NCBI GenBank assembly: GCA_014191855.1 | Contig: BJHF01000070.1 | Location: forward strand, 1 to 35,291 | Source: Deltaproteobacteria bacterium | GTDB taxonomy: Bacteria; Myxococcota_A; UBA796; SXON01 | Reading direction: 5' to 3' | Length of the DNA stretch: 35,291 bases | Shown here: one piece after another, positions 1 to 6,695 of the stretch | How the letters are laid out: each line of letters starts with the position of its first letter | Numbering within the stretch: the stretch's first letter is position 1 | The notes under the pieces: model-generated | What the model saw: the letters and a program-made list of their open reading frames with translations, nothing else | The model's database searches: none | What the model was told of the DNA's origin: nothing | Program-made: the position numbers and the translations under genes

Positions 1-1
1 G

Positions 2-312
2 GGTCCTGCCGGGTCGGGTCGGCGCTCCGCTCGCTCGAAGACTCGCTCGGGAGCGCCGACCCGACCCGTCACCCGCCGCTTCACCTTGCTCGCCGGCGTT
101 CCTGCCCAGGGAACGCCCGGGACTTGGTGGCTCGGCGGCGCTTTTTCGCTTGGTGCGGTGAGGGGAGAGAGCGGCGGCGGCGGGGTCCTGCCGGGGCGGG
201 TCGGCGCTCCGCTCGCTCGAAGACTCGCTCGGGAGCGCCAACCCACCCCGTCACCCGCCCCCTCACCTTGCTCGCCGGCGTTCCTGCCCGGGGAACGCCC
301 GGGACTTGGTGG
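2..312. repeat. Two copies of a ~130-bp GC-rich hairpin repeat
   Basis: Copy A covers about 2-130 and copy B about 183-312, offset by exactly 182 bases and nearly identical. Each copy contains a large inverted repeat (11-28 with 50-67; 193-210 with 232-249) around a 21-base loop, then a smaller one (95-102 with 110-117; 277-284 with 292-299) around a 7-base loop. The large stem of copy A pairs perfectly over 18 bp. Copy B differs by one compensated pair (T14:A64 becomes G196:C246) and two C:G pairs that become C/A on the plus strand but G/U on minus-strand RNA. The bases between the copies (131-182) and after copy B (313-356) are not repeated. No gene is supported here. The repeat lies just downstream, in the sense of transcription, of the minus-strand gene pair ending at 357. 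Confidence 0.85.
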
Positions 313-356
313 TGCGGCAGGGGTATGCGCGTTGAAGCTACGCTTCTTGGCGTGCG

Positions 357-560
357 CTACTTCGCTTCGGCGTGCTTCGCGCGCCCGGACTCGGGCCGAT
401 GGTCGTAGTTCGGGTGGAGCTTCCCGTCCGCGGTGTAGATGCCGATCTCGACGAGGAAGGCGGCCTGCTCAGCGAGCGTGAGGCCCGCCCACCACGCCCG
501 CGTGCGAGCCTCGTGCTCGGCGTAGGGGTTCACGGCGTACGGGTTCGAGGGCTGGTCCAT
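357..560 (-). CDS. Small 67-aa partner protein of the ART-like gene
   Basis: This small protein follows the ADP-ribosyltransferase-like gene with a TGA-C-ATG junction (stop at 562-564, start ATG at 558-560), so the two are almost certainly co-translated. A TTG start 12 bases upstream, overlapping the upstream stop, is possible but less likely. The protein has a Trp-Trp-containing amphipathic helix followed by a strand and turn of the form IGIYTADGKLHPNYD, and a basic C-terminus. I do not recognise a named domain. Its size and tight linkage to a putative toxin-fold enzyme would fit an antitoxin or accessory protein, but that rests on context only. Confidence 0.6.
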   Translation of the reverse strand: MDQPSNPYAVNPYAEHEARTRAWWAGLTLAEQAAFLVEIGIYTADGKLHPNYDHRPESGRAKHAEAK

Positions 561-561
561 G

Positions 562-1188
562 TCAGGCTCCAAGGTCAGTATACCGCGACGGGCGGAAGTA
601 GCCGACGATTACCGAGGGGTCGCGGACAGCCACCTGGGTGTGCGTTTTCGTGAAGATAGACCCGCCGGGGTACGCCGGCACCCCCTCGACGAAGACGCCG
701 CGGACGGTCTGGTAGAACGTGCTGACACCACCTTCGGATCGGTCGGCAGCGCGGAGGTGGAAGTTCAGGACCGCGCAGTCGAGGTCGCGGAGCAGGAGGT
801 CCGCCCCTCCGCCGACTCCGGAGCGGTTCGATGGAAGCGGGTTCCCCAGCGCGTCCGCGGCCGCACGCAGCCCGCCGTAGGCGTCCGTGAGCGCGGAGGT
901 TGCGAGGCTTCGGGTCAGGTCGAAGCAGCGGCCGAGATGGATGAACGCGCCGATCACCGTCGGGTTCTTCACCTTGCCGCGCTCGCGTTGCTCCTCCGCG
1001 AACGCCCAGGCGCGTTCCGGGTTCTGCTCCCAGAAGTAGATACCTTCGCCGAGCCAATCCCACCGGTTGCTGCTGGGCTTCATCGGCTCGCCGGTGACCA
1101 GCACGCGGTCGGCCGTCGCCTGGTCGCAGCCGTGGAAGCCTACGATGACGCGGTGGTCGAGGAGCGCGAGGGCGGAGGGCATGACCAC
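562..1188 (-). CDS. Probable ADP-ribosyltransferase (PARP-like fold) protein
   Basis: The 208-residue product opens with VGFHGCD (His19), then GEGIYFWE (Tyr51), and ends with a strand THTQVAVRDPSVIVGYF (Gln185). A His in HG, a Tyr in GIYF and a final Glu/Gln strand are the ordered hallmarks of the PARP/diphtheria-toxin-like ADP-ribosyltransferase (ART) fold, which uses NAD+ to modify protein, nucleic acid or small-molecule targets. The triad here would be H-Y-Q; that assignment is inferred from the motif order. No signal peptide is seen, so it should be cytoplasmic. The start is GTG at 1186-1188; an ATG two codons later (1180-1182) is an equally good choice. It forms an operon with the 67-aa gene downstream. 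Toxin-antitoxin or phage-defence roles are plausible for the family but not shown here. Confidence 0.65.
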   Translation of the reverse strand: MVMPSALALLDHRVIVGFHGCDQATADRVLVTGEPMKPSSNRWDWLGEGIYFWEQNPERAWAFAEEQRERGKVKNPTVIGAFIHLGRCFDLTRSLATSALTDAYGGLRAAADALGNPLPSNRSGVGGGADLLLRDLDCAVLNFHLRAADRSEGGVSTFYQTVRGVFVEGVPAYPGGSIFTKTHTQVAVRDPSVIVGYFRPSRYTDLGA

Positions 1189-1577
1189 GTCCCGTAACGC
1201 TTACCTGAACGGATGTCCAACGAACAGGCCATTAGTCGAACAACCGTTTGTCGCCCCGGCAGGCCGCTGACCACGAACGGTCCCCTTCGTGGATGGAGTT
1301 CGAACCATCTGCTTGAGGCCGAGCGCGGAAACTCGGGTTCAGATGCAGGTTTTGACGGGTGGGGTATAGCTCTCCCCGAAGAAGGGTCGTCGGTGCCGGC
1401 GTCCGATTCCTGGCGCCGGAACGGTCCCCCACGAGCTTGATGAGCGCTTGGCGCAGGGTAGGCCGGCGTCGGCACCGCGGTCACCGCCGATCTGCCTCCG
1501 AGGCCCTGGCCGCTGGCGCCTCGTGCAACCCGGCGGGGCACGTCTCCACGAGCCTGCCGATGCGCTCGCTGGCCGCG
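1189..1577. other. 389-bp gap without a recognisable gene
   Basis: This gap separates two minus-strand units. The open frames in it have arginine/proline-rich translations typical of chance frames in GC-rich DNA. A palindromic stretch around 1300-1312 and a GTGGGG...CCCCCAC pair around 1361-1432 look faintly tRNA-like, but neither folds into a canonical tRNA. It must contain whatever promoter serves the ART-like gene, but I cannot identify convincing -35 and -10 elements. Confidence 0.5.
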
Positions 1578-1979
1578 TCATACGAAGCTGCCCTCGGCCG
1601 GATTGTAGATCACGACTCCGCTCGCTCGCTCGATCTCCTCAGCGATACGGACCAACGTATTGTATGCCTCGTAGGCCACCCGAGGGTGCCAAGTCAACTC
1701 ATACCGGGCGTCGGCAGCGGCGATCATGTCGCGGTCGGAACGAGCGGAGCCCCGCATCGCAGCGATCTCGGCAGACTCGAGCTTGACGTAGGGCTCAATG
1801 TTGAGGCCAACGACGATTCGAGGCCTGCGGCCTGTCTTCCTGTCGTAGACCTCCACCGTGAGGTAGCGACGTTTGCAGTGAACCTCCACATCCGGCAGTG
1901 TCGCGAGCCGAACCGCGAGTTCGTCGAGAGGGAGCACACGTCCCGGCGGCACCAGCGCTAACCACAGCCCTGCGCTCAT
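1578..1979 (-). CDS. Unknown 133-aa protein, third gene of a three-gene unit
   Basis: The protein begins MSAGLWLALVPPG at the ATG at 1977-1979. That ATG overlaps the TGA of the preceding gene (ATGA), which fixes the start; a longer in-frame extension upstream is a shadow of that gene. It is a soluble alpha/beta protein with no signal peptide. The C-terminus runs YEAYNTLVRIAEEIERASG then VVIYNPAEGSFV, a helix followed by a strand. I do not recognise the family. Its form, a small acidic-to-neutral cytosolic protein coupled to another unknown, resembles many polymorphic-toxin immunity proteins of myxobacteria, but that is only an analogy. Confidence 0.65.
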   Translation of the reverse strand: MSAGLWLALVPPGRVLPLDELAVRLATLPDVEVHCKRRYLTVEVYDRKTGRRPRIVVGLNIEPYVKLESAEIAAMRGSARSDRDMIAAADARYELTWHPRVAYEAYNTLVRIAEEIERASGVVIYNPAEGSFV

Positions 1980-2758
1980 CGTCGCGCCGCCTTCCTCGCC
2001 TCGATGATGGTCTCCAGGTTCTTTTGGAGAAGTCCGGCAGGCTGTTGCGGAGTGACGCGGCGGACGGCGCTCAACGGGGCCCAATCGCCCGCGTGGAATT
2101 TGCCGAAATCGATATCGCGCGGACTTTCGCACACCGACCAGCCGCCCCGGCCCAAGCCCCTCAGGAACAGAGCGCCGATGTAGACGATGGCACGCGTATG
2201 CACGCGGCGGCGCGCTTCACGGGTTCGTTTTTGGATGATGAGCGTCTTGAGCGCTTCCTCGAGCGCGGCGAGCGCCGCGGGCGTCCCGTCGTCGAGCGGG
2301 CCGGGATCTGCGCCCGTCAGCGCCTCGATGTCCTCCCGAAGCGACCCAAGATTCGCGTCGGGGTCCGCCGTTGCGGCCGCCAGCTCTCGACGTCGCTGGG
2401 CGACGTCCCAGATGACAGTGAGGTCACGCACTGCACCCGGAATCCGCAAGCGTCTGAATTCGAGAATCGGGCCGAGCGCATCGAACCCCTCCTTACGAAC
2501 GCGCGGGATCCGCGCGACGACGCGTTCATCACCCGCCCCTTCCCAGCACCCTCCCGCGTTCTTGATGAGCGTGTCGCCCAAGTAGCGTGCCATACGTGTG
2601 GCCAGCCCGTCGTCCGCGGTGACGGTCCCTCCGAGAACGAGCAGAAAGTAATCCTCGAGGCGATCGAGCGAGTCATAGGTCAAGTCGAGAGGAAGGAGGT
2701 TCGGATCCTCCACCCGAGCCACCTCGGCGCGCAGGACGTCCAGGCTTTCAGCTGGCAT
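1976..2758 (-). CDS. Unknown 260-aa protein, second gene of a three-gene unit
   Basis: The start chosen is ATG at 2756-2758 (MPAESLDVLRAEV), which overlaps the end of the upstream 59-aa gene by 11 bases in another frame. No clear ribosome-binding site precedes it, so translational coupling is likely. The N-terminal part has YLGDTLIKNAGGCWEG, the middle is charged and helical (about residues 125-185), and the C-terminal part has YIGALFLRGLGRGGWSVCE. No signal peptide or membrane segment is seen. I do not recognise a named family. The YLG-x(n)-GG-x-W style of motif is common in small cytosolic immunity-like proteins, which is suggestive only. Confidence 0.65.
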   Translation of the reverse strand: MPAESLDVLRAEVARVEDPNLLPLDLTYDSLDRLEDYFLLVLGGTVTADDGLATRMARYLGDTLIKNAGGCWEGAGDERVVARIPRVRKEGFDALGPILEFRRLRIPGAVRDLTVIWDVAQRRRELAAATADPDANLGSLREDIEALTGADPGPLDDGTPAALAALEEALKTLIIQKRTREARRRVHTRAIVYIGALFLRGLGRGGWSVCESPRDIDFGKFHAGDWAPLSAVRRVTPQQPAGLLQKNLETIIEARKAARR

Positions 2759-2927
2759 CTGCCAGTCCCATCGATTGCACCGGGGCATCCAGCAGCAATT
2801 CCGAGAAGACCTCCTTGCGGTTCCCGTCGTACTCCGTAGGCTCGGCGAATGTGCGAGCCAGGTTGAGCTCGTACACATCCCCGACGAACATGCGGGCCCC
2901 GGCGACGAATTCGGGGGTGTTAGGCAT
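2748..2927 (-). CDS. Unknown 59-aa protein, first gene of a three-gene unit
   Basis: A short protein beginning MPNTPEFVAGARMFVGDVYELN. The ATG at 2925-2927 has a GGAG ribosome-binding site 7 bases upstream (on the minus strand), which supports this start. Its end overlaps the start of the 260-aa gene by 11 bases. It contains a repeated E-L-x2 pattern but no motif I can name. All three proteins in this unit are co-directional and overlapping, so they probably act together. Confidence 0.55.
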   Translation of the reverse strand: MPNTPEFVAGARMFVGDVYELNLARTFAEPTEYDGNRKEVFSELLLDAPVQSMGLADAS

Positions 2928-3035
2928 CCGAGAACTCCAGAGTGGGCTTCCTAACCGGCGACCACGGGGGCGTCTCGCGAAGTACCGTCGCCGGGTCTGT
3001 CTGCCGGCGCTCTGGCGAGCGCGTCTCAAATCCAT

Positions 3036-3386
3036 ATGCTTCTACGCCACCTCTGCGACAGCCTTATGCGCCGCGATCACACGGGTGCGGGGAGCTTAGG
3101 GTTCTGCGCCACCATCACGGGCAGGGTGGGCTGCGCGTGCTTCGCCGGAGTGGCGACGCACGCCGCGGCCTGCGCGCGTCCTCACCGACGTGGCGACGAG
3201 GTCGTGCGGCCCCCCGAGTCCTGGGCGACCTGGATCCTCGAAGGAACTGCCGGTGTGGACCAGGGCCTTGGGTGTCGGACCGCGGTCGGCGACATCGACG
3301 GGAAAGGGCGGACCGATCTTGTGGTCGGCTCGGGCGACATCGGCTGGGGTGGCTGGGCGGGCGCGGTGTACGTGGCCCCGCGCTGA
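3036..3386 (+). pseudogene. Decayed FG-GAP (integrin-alpha type) repeat fragment
   Basis: In one plus-strand frame the last 50 or so codons before the stop at 3384-3386 read as an FG-GAP unit: LGCRTAVGDIDGKGRTDLVVG, then GWAGAVYVAP. The GDxDGxGxxDLxVG core is the calcium-binding loop of FG-GAP/beta-propeller proteins, which are normally large and secreted. Upstream of about 3225 the frame loses all resemblance to coding sequence and there is no signal peptide or credible start. I read this as the 3' end of a lost or rearranged gene. A short intact gene is unlikely, because one FG-GAP unit cannot form a propeller. Confidence 0.5.
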
Positions 3387-3407
3387 CGGCGGCCGTCGGC
3401 CTGCACC

Positions 3408-3457
3408 GCGAGGCTCCGCGACGGCGCCCGGCCAAGGGACCGGGCCGCGAGCCTCGC
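3408..3457. terminator. Long hairpin upstream of the nuo operon
   Basis: An outer 9-bp inverted repeat (3408-3416 with 3449-3457) encloses an inner 6-bp stem (3426-3431 with 3440-3445) and an 8-base loop. It lies just after the FG-GAP fragment and about 70 bases before nuoA. It could end readthrough from upstream or sit in the nuo leader RNA. There is no T-tract, so classic intrinsic termination is not supported. Confidence 0.4.
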
Positions 3458-3527
3458 CCTGAGTGCCCTCCCCGTGCTTGTCCCCCGCGACGCCCCGGGA
3501 TACCCGCGCCGACCTCCTGAGGTACGC

Positions 3528-3899
3528 GTGGCGAACCCGTACGTGCCGATCCTCGTATCCATCGCAATCGCGGTGATTTTTTCGCTGATCTTCGTGGCGG
3601 GAAGCCGGTTCATCGGGCCCTATCGCCCGAACGCAACCAAGAGCTCCCTCTACGAGTGCGGCATGCCCGCGCGCTTCGCCACGAGCCAGCGCTTCTCGGT
3701 GAAGTTCTACCTGGTCGCGGTGCTGTTCATCCTCTTCGACCTGGAGGCGGTGTTCCTCTTCCCGTGGTCGGTGGTGTTCCAGCGGCTGGTTGAGCAGGGG
3801 CAGGGGATGTTCCTGCTCGGCGAGATGTTCGTGTTTCTCGGCGTGCTTTTCCTCGGCTGGTTCTACTGTCTCAAGCGTGGAGCGTTCCAATGGGACTAG
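3528..3899 (+). CDS. nuoA: NADH-quinone oxidoreductase subunit A
   Basis: NuoA is a small membrane subunit of respiratory complex I at the junction between the peripheral arm and the proton-pumping arm. The 123-residue product has three hydrophobic segments and the family signature YECGMP, followed by FYLVAVLFILFDLEAVFLF, including the acidic Asp-Leu-Glu in the second helix. The start is GTG at 3528, with GAGG 5 bases upstream; the frame stays open further back but without a ribosome-binding site. The gene overlaps nuoB by 10 bases. It is the first gene of the 14-gene nuo operon, so the operon promoter should lie in 3390-3520, though no clear promoter motif is visible there. Confidence 0.95.
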   Translation: MANPYVPILVSIAIAVIFSLIFVAGSRFIGPYRPNATKSSLYECGMPARFATSQRFSVKFYLVAVLFILFDLEAVFLFPWSVVFQRLVEQGQGMFLLGEMFVFLGVLFLGWFYCLKRGAFQWD

Positions 3900-4372
3900 A
3901 GAACAACTTTGAGGGCATGCCCGTGATCGCCACCCGGCTGGACGAGGTGGTGAACTGGGGCCGGAAGTACGCGCTGTGGCCGATGCCGTTCGGCACCGCG
4001 TGCTGCGCCATCGAGTTCATGGGCGTCGTGTCCAGCCGGTTCGACGTGTCGCGATTCGGGGCGGAGCTCGTGCGTTTCTCGCCGAGGCAGGCCGACCTGC
4101 TGTTGATCATGGGTACGGTCACCCAGAAGATGGCGCCGGTGCTCAAGCAGATCTACGACCAGATGCCCGATCCGAAGTGGGTTGTTTCGATGGGCGCCTG
4201 TGCCTCCTCGGGCGGCTTCTACGACAACTACAGCGTGGTGCAAGGGGTCGACGAGCTGGTGCCCGTAGACGTGTACGTGGCCGGCTGTCCGCCGCGCCCC
4301 GAGAACGTGATCGGCGCCATCGTGAAGATCCAGGAGAAGATCAGTCGCGAGTCCGTGCGGGACTGGCGGTAG
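3890..4372 (+). CDS. nuoB: NADH-quinone oxidoreductase subunit B
   Basis: NuoB carries the terminal 4Fe-4S cluster N2, which passes electrons to quinone in the cavity it forms with NuoD. The 160-residue protein shows all four N2 ligands: the tandem Cys38-Cys39 (GTACCAIEF), Cys104 (GACASSGG) and Cys133 (GCPPRPE). Length and motifs are normal for the family. Its ATG lies inside the end of nuoA, and the gap to nuoC is 9 bases with a G-rich ribosome-binding site. It is a soluble subunit bound to the cytoplasmic side of the membrane arm. Confidence 0.97.
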   Translation: MGLENNFEGMPVIATRLDEVVNWGRKYALWPMPFGTACCAIEFMGVVSSRFDVSRFGAELVRFSPRQADLLLIMGTVTQKMAPVLKQIYDQMPDPKWVVSMGACASSGGFYDNYSVVQGVDELVPVDVYVAGCPPRPENVIGAIVKIQEKISRESVRDWR

Positions 4373-4381
4373 GGGGCCGGG

Positions 4382-4927
4382 ATGACCGAACGTGAGATCA
4401 TGGCGCGGGTCGAGGCCCAATTCGGCGCGAAGGTACTGCGCAGCTACGAGTTCCGCGGCCAGTGCGCGGTAACCGTGAAGCCCGAGGATCTACGGGCTGT
4501 ACTTACCTTTCTGCGTGACGATGGGGAGACCGCCCTGGATGCGCTGATGGACGTCGGCGGCGTGGATTACCTGGGTTTCTCCCCGGTGGATGGCAGCGGC
4601 GACGACGACCGGGAGTGGCGCTACGAGGTGGCCTACCAGCTCTACTCGATGGGCCGCAACCACCGCTTCCGCGTGAAGGTGGCCGTGGGCGAGGAGAAGC
4701 CTGTTGTCCCGAGCGTGTGGGACCTCTGGGCCATCGCCAACTGGATGGAGCGGGAAGTGTGGGATCTCTTCGGGATCCACTTCGAGGGGCACCCGAACCT
4801 CCGACGAATCCTCTGTCACGACGAATTCCAGGGGCATGCGCTCCGGAAGGACTACCCGATCAACAAGCGGCAGAAGCTCTCGGCGCCCGCGGAGAACTTG
4901 CTGTGCGCGAAGGTGGAGTGGGCATGA
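4382..4927 (+). CDS. nuoC: NADH-quinone oxidoreductase subunit C
   Basis: NuoC is the 30-kDa subunit of the complex I connecting module and packs against NuoD. The 181-residue protein has the diagnostic signature EREVWDLFGIHFEGHPNLRR followed by DYPINKR. It is a separate gene, not the NuoCD fusion of enterobacteria. The final codons overlap the nuoD start as ATGA (4924-4927), implying coupled translation. Confidence 0.96.
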   Translation: MTEREIMARVEAQFGAKVLRSYEFRGQCAVTVKPEDLRAVLTFLRDDGETALDALMDVGGVDYLGFSPVDGSGDDDREWRYEVAYQLYSMGRNHRFRVKVAVGEEKPVVPSVWDLWAIANWMEREVWDLFGIHFEGHPNLRRILCHDEFQGHALRKDYPINKRQKLSAPAENLLCAKVEWA

Positions 4928-6132
4928 GCGTCAGCGGCCACGACCACACGACCGTTCGGCCCCTGCCGTCGGATCTCCTCACCCTGAACATCGGTCCGGC
5001 GCACCCGGCTACGCACGGCACGCTGCGCATCCAGGTGCAGCTCGATGGCGAAACCATCGTGAACTCCGGTTGCGAGATCGGCTATTTGCACCGCGGTTTC
5101 GAGAAGCAATGCGAGACGGTCTACTACCAGTTCGTCATTCCGTACGCGGAACGACTGAACTACATGGGCCCGGTCAACAACAGCAATGCGTGGTGCTACG
5201 CGTGTGAGCAGTTGTTGGGGATCGAAGCGCCGGCACGGGCACAGGCCCTTCGGGTCATCACCAGCGAGATGGGCCGGATCATCGACCACGCGGTGTGCAT
5301 CGGCACCAACCTCGTCGACATCGGGGCGCTCACGAACTTCTGGTACATGTACAACTACCGGGAGAAGATCTACGACCTCTACGAGGAGCTCTGCGGCGCC
5401 CGGATGATGGTCAACTACCCTCGAATTGGGGGCGTTTCTCAAGACGCACCGGACGGTTGGTTCGAGAAGCTGCTCCGCGTGATCGACGAGATGCAGGAAG
5501 CGGTGGGCGACGTTCGCAACCTGGTGGAGCGAAATCGCATCTTCATGGACCGTACCATCGGGTGCGGTGTGATCACGCGGGAAATGGCGTTGTCGCACGG
5601 CGTCACCGGACCGTGCCTTCGGGCCACGGGAGTTCCCTACGACATCCGCAAGGCGCAGCCCTACTGGGGCTACGAGAAGTACCAGTTCGAGGTGCCGACG
5701 GCGGAAGGGGGGGACACGTACGATCGCACGATTGTTCGGTTCCAGGAGATGTTCGAGTCCTGCAAGATCATCCGGCAGGCGGTGGCGAGCATTCCGGGTG
5801 GCCCGGTGATGGTGGACAACCACCTCGTGGCCCTGCCCGCGAAAGACAAGGTGTACAACACGATGGAAGGCCTGATCAACCACTTCAAGTTGGTGATGCA
5901 CGGCATTCAACCTCCCGTCGGCGAGCTGTACAGCGCTACGGAGGGCGGCTGCGGCGAGCTGGGCTTCTACATTGTGTCCGACGGATCCTCGAAGCCGTGG
6001 CGCGTGCGCATCCGGCCGCCGTGCTTCGCAAACTACAGCACGTTCCCCAAGATCATCCAGGGAAAGATGGTGGCCGACGCCGTCGCCGCCCTGGGCTCCA
6101 TCAACATCATCGCCGGCGAGTTGGACCGATGA
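4924..6132 (+). CDS. nuoD: NADH-quinone oxidoreductase subunit D
   Basis: NuoD (49-kDa subunit, related to the NiFe-hydrogenase large subunit) forms the quinone-binding pocket with NuoB. The 402-residue product has NIGPAHPATHGT near the N-terminus (residues about 22-33), which carries the quinone-site His. It ends SINIIAGELDR, the usual conserved C-terminus. EGGCGELGFYIVSDG and RVRIRPPCF are also family motifs. The start ATG overlaps the nuoC stop as ATGA; longer upstream open sequence is a shadow of nuoC. It overlaps nuoE as ATGA at 6129-6132. Confidence 0.97.
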   Translation: MSVSGHDHTTVRPLPSDLLTLNIGPAHPATHGTLRIQVQLDGETIVNSGCEIGYLHRGFEKQCETVYYQFVIPYAERLNYMGPVNNSNAWCYACEQLLGIEAPARAQALRVITSEMGRIIDHAVCIGTNLVDIGALTNFWYMYNYREKIYDLYEELCGARMMVNYPRIGGVSQDAPDGWFEKLLRVIDEMQEAVGDVRNLVERNRIFMDRTIGCGVITREMALSHGVTGPCLRATGVPYDIRKAQPYWGYEKYQFEVPTAEGGDTYDRTIVRFQEMFESCKIIRQAVASIPGGPVMVDNHLVALPAKDKVYNTMEGLINHFKLVMHGIQPPVGELYSATEGGCGELGFYIVSDGSSKPWRVRIRPPCFANYSTFPKIIQGKMVADAVAALGSINIIAGELDR

Positions 6133-6695
6133 GCCACGGCGCACCCACGGCGGCTTCGCGCGGCCCGCGCGAGTGGTCCCCCGAACAAGCGGCGGAGATC
6201 CAGACGATCCTCACACGCTACCCCACCAAGCAGTCGGCGGTGATGCCGCTGTTGTGGATGGCGCAGGATGCCTGGGAGTGGATCGATCTCGACGTGATGC
6301 GCCTCATCGCGCGCACGTTGGAGCTCTCTCCCAGCCACGTTCATTCGGTTGCCTCCTTCTACACCATGTTCAAGAAGGGGCCGACGAATCGGTACTTCAT
6401 CCAGGTGTGCCACACGCTGTCGTGCGCGCTCGTGGGCGCGGAGGGGCTGATCGCCCACATCGAGAAGCGTCTGGACATCGATGCGCACGGCAACAGCAAG
6501 GATGGCCTCTTCACGCTGTTGCGGGTGGAGTGCCTGGCGAGCTGCGGTTCCGCGCCCATGGCCCAGATCAACGAACACTTCTACGAGCGCCTCACCCCCG
6601 AGATCATCGACCAGGTGATCGACGGGCTGCGCGCCGGAAAGAACCTCCCCGAGCCCCGCCCGGAGGCCGATCAATGGACTTTCCCCGTATCTTGA
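6129..6695 (+). CDS. nuoE: NADH-quinone oxidoreductase subunit E
   Basis: NuoE is the thioredoxin-like 24-kDa subunit holding the off-path 2Fe-2S cluster N1a, next to the flavin subunit NuoF. In the 188-residue protein the cluster ligands are Cys94 and Cys99 (VCHTLSC) and Cys135 and Cys139 (ECLASC), the expected Cx4C and Cx3C pairs. The N-terminal helices include the YPTKQSAVMPLLW segment typical of the family. The start overlaps the nuoD stop (ATGA). Its end overlaps the nuoF start by 22 bases, the longest overlap in the operon. Confidence 0.96.
   Translation: MSHGAPTAASRGPREWSPEQAAEIQTILTRYPTKQSAVMPLLWMAQDAWEWIDLDVMRLIARTLELSPSHVHSVASFYTMFKKGPTNRYFIQVCHTLSCALVGAEGLIAHIEKRLDIDAHGNSKDGLFTLLRVECLASCGSAPMAQINEHFYERLTPEIIDQVIDGLRAGKNLPEPRPEADQWTFPVS

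Noticed and set aside
2..300. Small open frames across the 5' repeats
   Set aside because: They arise from GC-rich repeats, with no ribosome-binding site and different frames in each copy.
1201..1440. tRNA-like sequences (GATGG-TTCGAACT-CCATC on the minus strand; GTGGGGTATAGCTC...CCCCCAC on the plus strand)
   Set aside because: The first has an 8-base loop and no D or anticodon arm. The second has no anticodon arm of the right size and no CCA-ready acceptor. Neither folds as a tRNA.
3408..3457. Intrinsic terminator before nuoA
   Set aside because: The stem is strong but there is no T-tract; listed as a hairpin only.
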